From: an uncultured Butyricicoccus sp.
GTDB lineage: Bacteria; Bacillota; Clostridia; Oscillospirales; Butyricicoccaceae
Direction: 5' to 3'
Assembly (NCBI RefSeq): GCF_944381005.1
Contig: NZ_CALWJM010000001.1
Span: forward strand, 62,001 to 126,000
DNA length: 64,000 nt
Shown piece after piece: positions 16,736-25,696 of this stretch; the first letter of the stretch is position 1, and each line of letters opens with the position of its first letter. The notes under the pieces were generated by a model. The model searched no databases and was not told where the DNA came from. It saw nothing but the letters and a program-made list of their open reading frames with translations. The position numbers and the translations under genes are program-made.

Positions 16736-17947
16736 ATGACTGGCGCATTACAGGGAAAAAATATCGTCTTATGCGTGACCGGCGGGATTGCAGCTTACAA
16801 AGCCGCCGACCTTACTTCGCGTTTGCGTAAAATGGGCGCACAAGTCTATTTGATTATGACCGAATCGGCAACCCACTTCATCACACCCTTAACATTAGAA
16901 GTGTTGTCTGAACACCGCGTTGTGACTGATATGTTTGACCGTACCTTTACTTGGGAAGTAGAGCATATTTCGCTTGCCAAACGCGCCGATGTCTTTGTGA
17001 TTGCACCCGCAACAGCAAATATTATCGGAAAAGCCGTTCATGGTATTGCAGATGATATGGTTTCGACCACGCTGATAGCAACCAAAGCACCCATTGTTAT
17101 CGCACCTGCCATGAACACCAATATGTATGAAAACCCAACCGTACAGTCCAACCTTGAAATATTGAAATCACGCGGAGTCACAGTGGTAGAGCCTGCCAGC
17201 GGTCGTTTGGCATGTGGAGATACTGGAAAGGGTAAACTCGCAGACCCTGCCGACATCGCCCATGCAATCGAAATCGCTGCCACACCACAGGATTTAAAAG
17301 GATTTTCCGTTCTCGTTACGGCTGGCCCAACGCGTGAAGCAATGGACCCTGTACGTTTTATCAGCAACCATTCAACTGGTAAAATGGGATATGCACTTGC
17401 CCAGCGCGCTCAAATGCGTGGTGCGCAAGTCACGCTGGTTTCTGGCCCTGTTAGTTTAACGCCGCCCACAGGTGTGACACTTGTTCCAGTTAGCTCTGCC
17501 CAGCAGATGTATGACGCCGTTCTGACACATTTGCCGCAGCAAGATTGGGTCATCAAAGCGGCTGCTGTGGGAGACTACCGCCCCGCAACGCAAGCATCTG
17601 ACAAACTCAAAAAACATGCAGATGATTTGTCGGTCACTCTAGTTAAAAATCCCGATATTTTAAAAGAAATCGGTCAGCGCAAACGGGATGACCAGACCGT
17701 TTGCGGATTTTCTATGGAAACGCGCGATTTAATCGCCAATTCCACTGCCAAACTGAAATCTAAGAATTGTGATATGTTGGTTGCAAACAATCTCAAAATC
17801 GAAGGCGCTGGCTTTGCACATGATACCAATGTTGCAACGCTGTTATATCGGGACGGTTCGAGTGAACCGCTTGATTTGATGCAGAAAGATTCTCTTGCAG
17901 ACATCGTGCTTGACCGCATGTTGACGCTGCATCGCAAGAAAGGTTAA
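16736..17947 (+). CDS. coaBC: bifunctional phosphopantothenoylcysteine decarboxylase/synthetase
   Basis: 403-residue fusion for two steps of coenzyme A synthesis. The N-terminal CoaC flavoprotein part (about 1-185) has LCVTGGIAAYKAADL, the HISLAKRAD active-site His, and IAPAMNTNMYENP. The C-terminal CoaB part (about 186-403) has VLVTAGPTREAMDPVRFISNHSTGKMGYALA, the AAVGDYRP motif and KLKK. CTP and 4'-phosphopantothenate are the substrates. The gene starts immediately after rpoZ, a linkage seen in many Firmicutes. Confidence 0.95.
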   Translation: MTGALQGKNIVLCVTGGIAAYKAADLTSRLRKMGAQVYLIMTESATHFITPLTLEVLSEHRVVTDMFDRTFTWEVEHISLAKRADVFVIAPATANIIGKAVHGIADDMVSTTLIATKAPIVIAPAMNTNMYENPTVQSNLEILKSRGVTVVEPASGRLACGDTGKGKLADPADIAHAIEIAATPQDLKGFSVLVTAGPTREAMDPVRFISNHSTGKMGYALAQRAQMRGAQVTLVSGPVSLTPPTGVTLVPVSSAQQMYDAVLTHLPQQDWVIKAAAVGDYRPATQASDKLKKHADDLSVTLVKNPDILKEIGQRKRDDQTVCGFSMETRDLIANSTAKLKSKNCDMLVANNLKIEGAGFAHDTNVATLLYRDGSSEPLDLMQKDSLADIVLDRMLTLHRKKG

Positions 17948-17953
17948 TTTACA

Positions 17954-20401
17954 ATGTCCATTTGCGCTGTTGCAGTCAGTGCGGCCACTTACGCAATTGA
18001 TAAACTGTATGACTATCGGATTCCCGATTCACTCATCCCAGCCGTCAAGGTTGGTTGCCGGGTTTTGGTGCCATTTGGGCGCGGTAACAGAAAAGTAGAA
18101 GGCATGGTTCTAGTTCTTCGCCCCACAGAATATACAGCACAACGCTTGAAAACTGTTATACAGGTTTTGGACGAGGAACCTGTCCTAAATGTACAACAAA
18201 TTCGATTGGGCATTTGGATGCGGGAACACCTTTATTGTACCTTTTTTGATTGCTTGCGGTTGATGTTACCCAGTGGTCTTTGGTTTCGCCGTCGAGAAAC
18301 CTATACCTTAATACAGCAACCCACTCAACCATTGGATGATGCTGTCCTTACTGAAATTCTGTCTTTTTTTTCAGATGATACACCAGAGCGCACCGTAGAA
18401 GAACTGCGCATCTTAACCAATGGACGCAGCACAGACAGTCGATTATCCGAGCTGGAACGTATGGGTTATTTATTGTATCACAGCAATATTCGGCAAAAAA
18501 CGCTGGATAAAACCGAGAAAATGCTGTCTTTGGCAATTGACGCGCCCAGTGCAATGGAGAAAGCTGCGCGTGGGCGCAGTCCTGCACAACTTGAAGTTGT
18601 TGCACTGCTATCGGATGGTGTATCTATGAGTCAAAAAGAACTAGTCTATATGACTGGTATTTCGGACAGTATACTTCGCGGTATGGTGCGGCGTGGAATT
18701 TTGGAGCAGCATACCGTTGAATGTTTGCGTATTCCTGATTACTCTACAGTTGAACCTTTGGACGTTCCTGAGCTGAGCGCCCAGCAGGAACGCGCTTATT
18801 CCGGGATTCGTGCGCTGATGAATACAGGAAATCCACAGGCCGCTTTGCTTTTTGGTGTGACTGGCAGCGGAAAAACACAAATTTATCGAAAACTCATTGC
18901 AGATACGTTGCAAGCTGGTCGTTCTGCGATTATGCTGGTTCCAGAAATCGGCTTGACTCCGCAATTCATTCGGCTGTTTGTCGGTCAGTTTGGAGACACC
19001 GTTGCCGTACTTCATTCCGCACTCTCAGCTGGTGAACGCTATGACAGTTGGAAGAAAATCCGCTCTGGGCAGGCAAGAGTTGTCATCGGTACGCGCTCAG
19101 CCGTGTTTGCCCCGGTTGACCATTTGGGGCTTATTATTCTGGACGAAGAACAGGATAGTGCTTATAAGTCAGAACAATCCCCGCGGTATCATGCACGAGA
19201 TGTGGCAAAGCGTCGTGTACAGCAAGAAAATGCTGTGCTGTTACTTGGTTCTGCAACCCCATCAATCGAAACCTATTATGGGGCAGAACAAGGTAAATAT
19301 CCGCTTTTTCGATTGCCCGAACGATATCACGGTGTCGCACTCCCGCAAGTCACCATTGCCGACTTGCGCGGCGAAATGCGCGCTGGATGGACGGGCATGA
19401 TTGGGCACACGCTGTATGAAGCAATGGAACAAACCCTTGCGTGTGGAGAACAGGTGATTCTGTTTTTAAACCGGCGCGGGAATAGTCGTATTATTGGCTG
19501 TACGATGTGCGGCTGGATACCAGAATGTCCATCCTGTTCCACAACGCTTACCTATCATTCGGTCAGCGGACGTGCGATGTGTCATTTTTGCGGTGCTTCT
19601 ATTAAAATTACCGGGCAATGCCCGGTCTGTTATTCCCCACATCTTTTTACCGAACATGCCGGAACACAAAAAGTGGAAGAGGAACTTCACACCCTTTTTC
19701 CAACTGCTCGCGTCTTGCGCATGGATGCCGATACTACGACCAAAAAAGGTTCCCATCATCATTTGCTGGAGATATTTGCAAAAGGCCGTGCGGATATTCT
19801 GATTGGTACACAAATGGTTGCTAAAGGATTGGACTTTGACCATGTTGCACTCGTCGGTGTACTTGACGCCGACCAATCGTTATTTGCCCAAGATTATCAA
19901 GCCAGAGAACGCACATTTTCTCTGATTACTCAAGTGGTTGGACGCTCTGGACGCCGTGGGCGGCAAGGACAAGCCATTATTCAAACCTATCATCCTGACC
20001 ATCCGGTTATCTTGTGCGCTGCCCGGCAAGACTATGAACGGTTCTATGATTGTGAAATCCAAAACCGTCAGGCACTTCGCGTGCCGCCCGTGGAACAGCT
20101 CTTGATGTTGACTGCAATCGGTGAACAGGAAACCGATGTGTTATCTGCGTTATTGCGACTGAAAGAACGTATTTTGCGTCTCATGCAAGGGCAGTTTGCT
20201 GATTTTCGTTATCCTGTACTCGGCCCATCACCCGCTACTGTTGTGCGCGTGATGAAGCAATATCGTTATCATCTGATTGTGCGCTGTCCAGATAACAAAC
20301 GGCGTAGGCAGTTAATTTCTGGTGTGATGATTGAATTTTCAAAAGATAAGCAAAATCGGGGAGTGTCGCTGTTTGCCGACCTCAACCCAGACACTTTATA
20401 G
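17954..20401 (+). CDS. priA: primosomal protein N' (replication restart helicase)
   Basis: 815-residue PriA, a 3'-5' helicase that reloads the replisome at stalled forks. The N-terminal DNA-binding part (1-110) is followed by Walker A LFGVTGSGKTQIY (about residue 298) and the DEEQ box LIILDEEQDSAYKS. A zinc-binding insert carries the cysteines CTMCGWIPECPSCS and CHFCG...CPVCYS. The helicase motif VVGRSGRRGRQGQAIIQT comes last. The length is slightly above the usual 730-800 residues. It is packed between coaBC and def as in Bacillus. Confidence 0.95.
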   Translation: MSICAVAVSAATYAIDKLYDYRIPDSLIPAVKVGCRVLVPFGRGNRKVEGMVLVLRPTEYTAQRLKTVIQVLDEEPVLNVQQIRLGIWMREHLYCTFFDCLRLMLPSGLWFRRRETYTLIQQPTQPLDDAVLTEILSFFSDDTPERTVEELRILTNGRSTDSRLSELERMGYLLYHSNIRQKTLDKTEKMLSLAIDAPSAMEKAARGRSPAQLEVVALLSDGVSMSQKELVYMTGISDSILRGMVRRGILEQHTVECLRIPDYSTVEPLDVPELSAQQERAYSGIRALMNTGNPQAALLFGVTGSGKTQIYRKLIADTLQAGRSAIMLVPEIGLTPQFIRLFVGQFGDTVAVLHSALSAGERYDSWKKIRSGQARVVIGTRSAVFAPVDHLGLIILDEEQDSAYKSEQSPRYHARDVAKRRVQQENAVLLLGSATPSIETYYGAEQGKYPLFRLPERYHGVALPQVTIADLRGEMRAGWTGMIGHTLYEAMEQTLACGEQVILFLNRRGNSRIIGCTMCGWIPECPSCSTTLTYHSVSGRAMCHFCGASIKITGQCPVCYSPHLFTEHAGTQKVEEELHTLFPTARVLRMDADTTTKKGSHHHLLEIFAKGRADILIGTQMVAKGLDFDHVALVGVLDADQSLFAQDYQARERTFSLITQVVGRSGRRGRQGQAIIQTYHPDHPVILCAARQDYERFYDCEIQNRQALRVPPVEQLLMLTAIGEQETDVLSALLRLKERILRLMQGQFADFRYPVLGPSPATVVRVMKQYRYHLIVRCPDNKRRRQLISGVMIEFSKDKQNRGVSLFADLNPDTL

Positions 20402-20412
20402 GAGAAAACATT

Positions 20413-20886
20413 ATGGCATTAAGAACCATTCTGACAGTCGGTGACGAAATGCTCAAAAAAAAGTGCCGCCCTGTTACCGAATTTAACGACCATTTGGCAA
20501 CTTTACTTGACGATATGACTCAGACTTTGCTCGAATCTGGTGGGGTGGGGTTGGCAGCACCACAAATCGGTGTTCTGCGCCGTGTTGTTGTGCTGCTCGA
20601 CATCAATCAAGAGCCTGAAGAAGTAATTGAACTGATTAACCCCGAAGTGATTGACATGAATGAACCCGAACAGGTGATTGAAGGCTGTCTGTCGGTTCCG
20701 GGCACCTATGGCTATGTCATGCGTCCTACTTGGGCAAAAATTCGCGCGCAAGACCGTCACGGCAACTGGTTTGAAAGGGAAGGGGAAGGCATTGTAGCAC
20801 AATGTTTCTGCCACGAAACCGAACACTTAGACGGTCATCTGTTTACCGAAAAGGTTCTGGAATATGTTGAGGTCGAACAGGAATGA
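20413..20886 (+). CDS. def: peptide deformylase
   Basis: 157-residue metal enzyme removing the N-formyl group from nascent proteins. All three motifs are present: GGVGLAAPQIGV (about residues 42-53), EGCLSVPG (metal-ligand Cys, about 93-100) and CHETEHLDG (HExxH, about 135-143). The start at 20413 follows a TAGGAG. The stop overlaps fmt by 4 bases, and Def and Fmt act in the same formylation cycle. Confidence 0.95.
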   Translation: MALRTILTVGDEMLKKKCRPVTEFNDHLATLLDDMTQTLLESGGVGLAAPQIGVLRRVVVLLDINQEPEEVIELINPEVIDMNEPEQVIEGCLSVPGTYGYVMRPTWAKIRAQDRHGNWFEREGEGIVAQCFCHETEHLDGHLFTEKVLEYVEVEQE

Positions 20887-21812
20887 ACATTTTATTCATG
20901 GGAACACCTGATTTTGCGGTTCCATCTCTGCAAATGCTGATAGACAGCACACACAAAGTTGTTGGTGTGTTGACTCAGCCCGATAAACCACAGGGACGCA
21001 AACAAATTTTAACGCCACCTCCGGTTAAAACGCTCGCTTTGGTACACAATATTCCTGTACACCAACCAACTACTTTGAAAAATGGTGCGATTTCTGATTT
21101 ACTTGACCAGACGCAGCCCGATTTAATCATTGTTGTCGCATATGGAAAGATTCTTCCGAAATATGTGTTAGATTTCCCGCGCTTAGGTTGCGTGAATGTC
21201 CATGGCTCACTTTTACCGCGCTGGAGAGGTGCAGCACCCATTCAATGGTCGGTCATTGCAGGCGATACCGATGCCGGTGTGACCACCATGAAGATGGCAG
21301 AAGGGCTTGACACAGGCAATATCCTGTTCATGGAAAAAACGAAAATTGGAGAACGGGAAACCGCTGGTGAATTGTTTGACCGTCTAGCTGTTTTGGGCGC
21401 GCAACTGTTGGAAAAAACCATAAATCAGTTGGCGATTCAGGATATGGATGGCATACCACAGGATGAGACGCAGGCTTGCTATGCTTCTATGCTGGATAAA
21501 GAAATGTGTGTCATTGATTGGGCCCGCTCGGCAACCGAATTGGATTGTTTTATACGTGGTCTCAATCCGTGGCCTATCGCGCTGACCACATTAGACGGTG
21601 CTCGCGTCAAAATTTATGCCGCGCTACCAGAATCTGCGTCCGGAACCCCTGGAACTGTACTGGAAGCAGATGCAAAAAAAGGCCTGCTCATTGCCTGCGG
21701 TACCGGTGCACTGCGTATTATGGAATTGCAAGTAGTTGGTGGAAAGCGTATGTCGGCCTGTGATTACTTGCGCGGACATGCCATTGCCTGTGGTACACAG
21801 TTTGGCAACTAA
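20883..21812 (+). CDS. fmt: methionyl-tRNA formyltransferase
   Basis: 309-residue enzyme that formylates initiator Met-tRNA with 10-formyl-THF. It shows MNILFMGTPDFAVPSLQML, TQPDKPQGRKQ and the catalytic region VNVHGSLLPRWRGAAPIQWSVIAGDTDAGVTTMKM (Asn-His-Asp set), and a C-terminal OB-type domain with GGKRMSACDYLRGH. Translationally coupled to def. Confidence 0.95.
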   Translation: MNILFMGTPDFAVPSLQMLIDSTHKVVGVLTQPDKPQGRKQILTPPPVKTLALVHNIPVHQPTTLKNGAISDLLDQTQPDLIIVVAYGKILPKYVLDFPRLGCVNVHGSLLPRWRGAAPIQWSVIAGDTDAGVTTMKMAEGLDTGNILFMEKTKIGERETAGELFDRLAVLGAQLLEKTINQLAIQDMDGIPQDETQACYASMLDKEMCVIDWARSATELDCFIRGLNPWPIALTTLDGARVKIYAALPESASGTPGTVLEADAKKGLLIACGTGALRIMELQVVGGKRMSACDYLRGHAIACGTQFGN

Positions 21813-21838
21813 CTTCTCTTTTACACGGAGGTTCTCAA

Positions 21839-22540
21839 ATGTTTGGATATTACTACGGCTTTGATTGGACCTATCTTTTATTGGTTGTGCCCTGTATTGT
21901 GTTTGCACTCTGGGCACAACACAATGTTAATGCAACTTTTACCAAATACTCTGCGGTCTATTCCCGCCGACATATCAGTGGTGCGCAAGCGGCTGATATG
22001 GTTTTGCGGCAAAATGGCATTCATAATGTACGCATCGAAGAAATTTCTGGTAAATTAACCGACCATTATGAACCGCGTTCCAATGTAATTCGCCTTTCCA
22101 GCGGGGTATATCATTCTACTTCTGTTGCATCTATCGGCGTTGCTTGCCACGAAGCTGGTCACGCTGTCCAATATGCAAAGGGGTATGCACCGATTCGGAT
22201 TCGTGCAGCAATTATTCCCTTGACCAATGCCGGGTCGGCGCTCTCTTTACCTCTCTTGCTCATTGGCCTGATTTTTAACTTCCAAGGATTGGCACTTTTA
22301 GGCATTGCTTTGTTTGCATTATCGACCCTGTTTCAGCTGATTACGCTGCCAGTCGAAATCAATGCTTCACGCCGTGCACTGGCCGCGATTGAATCAGGTG
22401 GGTTATTGTACGATGACGAATACCCGCTTGCACGCAAAACATTGACTGCTGCCGCGCTCACCTATGTGGCCGCATTAGCAGTATCATTGGCGCAATTACT
22501 CCGTCTGCTAATTTTGTTCGGAGGTCGTCGAGATGATTAA
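21839..22540 (+). CDS. neutral zinc metallopeptidase (YugP-type)
   Basis: 233-residue membrane metallopeptidase of the Zn_peptidase_2 (YugP) family. An N-terminal membrane helix is followed by the zinc motif CHEAGHAVQYA (HEAGH near residue 103) and two or three further hydrophobic helices, with LPVEINASRRALA (the glutamate probably completes the zinc site) near residue 180. Natural substrates are unknown. ACGGAGG precedes the ATG. It overlaps rsmB by 8 bases, and this fmt-Zn peptidase-rsmB order is typical of Clostridia. Confidence 0.88.
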   Translation: MFGYYYGFDWTYLLLVVPCIVFALWAQHNVNATFTKYSAVYSRRHISGAQAADMVLRQNGIHNVRIEEISGKLTDHYEPRSNVIRLSSGVYHSTSVASIGVACHEAGHAVQYAKGYAPIRIRAAIIPLTNAGSALSLPLLLIGLIFNFQGLALLGIALFALSTLFQLITLPVEINASRRALAAIESGGLLYDDEYPLARKTLTAAALTYVAALAVSLAQLLRLLILFGGRRDD

Positions 22541-23882
22541 AAAACGACCGCGCACTGCACGAGAAGTCGCAGCGTTCACGCTGTTTTCCATGACGGAAGA
22601 CGGCGCATGGTCAGACGGCGCACTGCATCACTATTTGCAGCGCGCCGAACTTTCCCTGCGTGACCGGGCACTTGCCACACGGCTTGCTTATGGCGTAGTG
22701 CAAAACGAGTTACTGTGCGATTGGTATTTACGTCAATTCTCCAAACTACGGCTTTCCAAAATTGCACCTCGTGTACGAATCTGTCTGCGCTTAGGCATCT
22801 ATCAGTTGATTTTGAGTGACCGGATTCCAGCACATGCCGCGGTTGATGAAACCGTAGCGCTCATTCGTCATTATGGGCACGCAAACGACCGCGCAGTTGG
22901 ATTTGCAAATGGTATTTTACGCGCTGTCGCACAGGCCGTTGCAGACAATACCCTGCCACGCTTAAATTGTCCGGATAAAGAAAGTTTTTACAGTCTCCGG
23001 TACAGTCATCCAGAATGGTTGGTACGCCGATTGACCGCACAATATGGACAAAAAGAGACTGAAAAACTTTTGGAGACCAACAACCAAATTGCACCTGTGT
23101 CAATTCGGGTAAACCAATTGCGTATACAACCGCAAGAAGCACTAGTACGTTTGGTTGCTGACGGTTTTGCTGTACGACAACATCCGTTGATTCCCTCCAT
23201 TCTTTTGGCCGAGAGTGGAGACATTGCCGCACATTCGTTATTTACACAGGGGGCTGTCACCATTCAGGATACAGCCAGTGCTATTTGTGTAGAGGTACTT
23301 GACCCACAGCCCAATACATTTGTTCTTGATTGTTGTGCTGCACCCGGCGGCAAAACATTTTACATCGCAGAACGCATGGACAATTGCGGAACGCTAATTT
23401 CCTGTGATATCTATGCACATAAGCTGGAAAAAATTCAGCAGGGTGCTGACAGATTAGGTCTATCTATCGTGCAGCCTACCTTACAGGATGCAGCACAATA
23501 TCGCCCAGAATGGCAGGGAAGGGCAGATTTTGTTTTGTGTGATGTTCCTTGCTCTGGTATGGGAATCATCCGCAAAAAACCCGAAATCCGCTATAAAAAT
23601 GCCGATGAACTTGAAAATCTTCCCCAAATTCAACAAAACATTTTAGAAAATTGCGCACGTTACGTTCGTCCCGGTGGTACATTGGTTTATTCCACTTGTA
23701 CCATCTTACAGGCCGAAAACCAAGCAGTTGTCCACGCATTTTTACAAAATCATCCCAACTTTGAGGCCGTTCCCATTGCGCACCCAATCTTTGGACAAGC
23801 CGACGACGGCATGGTTACGCTTTTGCCCTCGGTTCACAACACAGACGGCTTTTTCTTTGCAAAACTAAGGAGAATATCATGA
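22533..23882 (+). CDS. rsmB: 16S rRNA m5C967 methyltransferase
   Basis: 449-residue RsmB/Sun. The N-terminal NusB-like helical domain (about 1-145) is followed by the SAM-dependent RNA methyltransferase core. That core has VLDCCAAPGGKTFYIAE (SAM loop), the CDVPCSGMGIIRKKPEIRY motif (one catalytic Cys) and VYSTCTILQAEN (second Cys). It is coupled by 4 bases to rlmN, so two RNA methylases are co-expressed. Confidence 0.93.
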   Translation: MIKKRPRTAREVAAFTLFSMTEDGAWSDGALHHYLQRAELSLRDRALATRLAYGVVQNELLCDWYLRQFSKLRLSKIAPRVRICLRLGIYQLILSDRIPAHAAVDETVALIRHYGHANDRAVGFANGILRAVAQAVADNTLPRLNCPDKESFYSLRYSHPEWLVRRLTAQYGQKETEKLLETNNQIAPVSIRVNQLRIQPQEALVRLVADGFAVRQHPLIPSILLAESGDIAAHSLFTQGAVTIQDTASAICVEVLDPQPNTFVLDCCAAPGGKTFYIAERMDNCGTLISCDIYAHKLEKIQQGADRLGLSIVQPTLQDAAQYRPEWQGRADFVLCDVPCSGMGIIRKKPEIRYKNADELENLPQIQQNILENCARYVRPGGTLVYSTCTILQAENQAVVHAFLQNHPNFEAVPIAHPIFGQADDGMVTLLPSVHNTDGFFFAKLRRIS

Positions 23883-24931
23883 GCGAAAATAAGCTCAAAA
23901 CAGAAATCAAATGTCTTTCTATTGAAGAATTAAAAGTTGCTCTGCAAGAAATGGGCGAAAAGCCATTTCGCGCCGGTCAAATTTTTCAATGGCTCCATAC
24001 TCCCGTCACTTCATTTGACGAAATGACCAATCTATCAAAGCCCTTGCGCGCCAAATTAGAAGAACGATTTCTTTTAACCGTTCCCGTTTGCGCCCGTAAG
24101 CAGATTTCACAGGTGGACGGTACACGCAAATACTTGTGGCAGCTACATGACGGCGATTGTGTCGAAAGTGTACTGATGAAATATGAGCATGGAAATACGG
24201 TCTGTGTCTCCACGCAAGTAGGTTGTCGTATGGGCTGTAAATTCTGTGCTTCTGGCCTGTTTGGTCTAAAACGTCATCTGAGTGCAGGGGAGATTTTGGA
24301 TGAGGTACTTTTTATTCAAAAAGATTGCGGAGAACCGGTTCATAATATTGTTTTAATGGGAACCGGCGAACCGCTGGATAATTATGACAATGTACTGAAG
24401 TTCTTACATCTTGTATCGTGCGCAGGCGGAATTCAAATCGGTCAACGTCATATTTCCTTGTCAACAAGCGGTCTAGCTGATAAAATAGAATTGTTGGCAC
24501 AGGAGAAACTGCAAATCACCTTGTCGATTTCTCTTCATGCGCCAGACGACGAGAGCAGAAGCAGTATTATGCCGGTTGATAAACGATATCCAGTTGCACG
24601 ACTGATGCAAGCATGTAACCACTATTTCGATACAACTGGTCGCCGCATTTCCTATGAGTATATGATGGCGCGCGGAAAAACCGACCGCCCTTGGCAGGCT
24701 GAACGGTTGGCCGCTCTGCTGCGTGGTCGCCCCGCGCACGTCAATCTCATTCCACTGAATCCGGTCAAAGAAAGTCCGCTCCAACCCAGTTCCCGCGAGA
24801 CCGTGCGCAAGTTTCAACAAATTTTGGAACGCAACGGCATCACGGCAACTGTTCGGCGTAAACTTGGCCCGGATATTGATGCTGCTTGTGGACAGCTCCG
24901 CCGCAGAACCCTTGAAGAAGGTGAACGATAA
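23879..24931 (+). CDS. rlmN: 23S rRNA (A2503-C2)/tRNA(A37) methyltransferase
   Basis: 350-residue radical SAM enzyme that methylates C2 of A2503 in 23S rRNA. The iron-sulfur motif is QVGCRMGCKFCASGLFG (Cys at a C-x3-C-x2-C spacing, about residue 115). GTGEPLDNYDNVLKF binds SAM, and SLHAPDDESRSSIMP and a C-terminal AACGQLRRR provide the second catalytic Cys. RlmN rather than Cfr is indicated by genomic context. Confidence 0.95.
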   Translation: MSENKLKTEIKCLSIEELKVALQEMGEKPFRAGQIFQWLHTPVTSFDEMTNLSKPLRAKLEERFLLTVPVCARKQISQVDGTRKYLWQLHDGDCVESVLMKYEHGNTVCVSTQVGCRMGCKFCASGLFGLKRHLSAGEILDEVLFIQKDCGEPVHNIVLMGTGEPLDNYDNVLKFLHLVSCAGGIQIGQRHISLSTSGLADKIELLAQEKLQITLSISLHAPDDESRSSIMPVDKRYPVARLMQACNHYFDTTGRRISYEYMMARGKTDRPWQAERLAALLRGRPAHVNLIPLNPVKESPLQPSSRETVRKFQQILERNGITATVRRKLGPDIDAACGQLRRRTLEEGER

Positions 24932-25696
24932 ATGATTGTTTCTGGAAAGACTCATCAGGGCATGGTTCGAAAAAACAACCAAGATACCTTTTTGACCGTC
25001 CTGCACGAAGAAACTGGCTGTGCACTACTCATCGTATGTGATGGTATGGGAGGCGCAAAAGCCGGAAACATTGCTTCGACCATTGCTGCACATACCTTTG
25101 CAGACCGTATCGAAGAATTACTCTCCAATACAAGTTCTCCATCCATTCGCGCGATTCGCATGGCGGTAGACCGCGCCAATGAAGCGGTCTTTCGGGAATC
25201 TATCAGTGACCCGGAAATGGAGGGCATGGGAACAACACTGGTAGCTGCACTCATCCACGGTCGGCACGCTGTTCTCATCAATATTGGTGACAGCCGCGCT
25301 TATCGCATCCGCGGTGACGAAATTACGCAGTTAACGCTTGACCATTCTTATGTACAAGAGTTGTACCGCAAGGGCAGGTTGACGGCAGAAGAAGCTCGTC
25401 ATCATCCCAATCGCAATTTGATTACCCGCGCAGTTGGCGTAGATGAGTTTGTAGAAGCTGATATTTTTGAAGGTGAACTCGCGCCCACAGACCTTTTGCT
25501 GCTGTGCTCAGATGGACTGACTGGTATGTTAGAGGATAATGAAATCGTCGCGCTCGTCAACGCATCCCGCTCTCTTGACGAAGCAGTGGAACATCTGATT
25601 GCTGCCGCTTGTGAAAATGGAGGATTAGACAACGTGACCGCCATTCTATTTACAGGCGCAGGCATTCTAAAACAAGGAGAAGCTGAAAATGGATAA
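24932..25696 (+). CDS. prpC: PP2C-type protein phosphatase (Stp1/PrpC)
   Basis: 254-residue metal-dependent Ser/Thr phosphatase that reverses PASTA-kinase phosphorylation. PPM motifs: TDD-type start VRKNNQDTFL, IVCDGMGGAKAGNIAS (metal aspartates), LINIGDSRAYRIRG, LLLCSDGLTGML and NGGLDNVTAILF. The start directly follows the rlmN stop, and the end overlaps prkC by 8 bases. The phosphatase-kinase pair is the usual Firmicute arrangement. Confidence 0.94.
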   Translation: MIVSGKTHQGMVRKNNQDTFLTVLHEETGCALLIVCDGMGGAKAGNIASTIAAHTFADRIEELLSNTSSPSIRAIRMAVDRANEAVFRESISDPEMEGMGTTLVAALIHGRHAVLINIGDSRAYRIRGDEITQLTLDHSYVQELYRKGRLTAEEARHHPNRNLITRAVGVDEFVEADIFEGELAPTDLLLLCSDGLTGMLEDNEIVALVNASRSLDEAVEHLIAAACENGGLDNVTAILFTGAGILKQGEAENG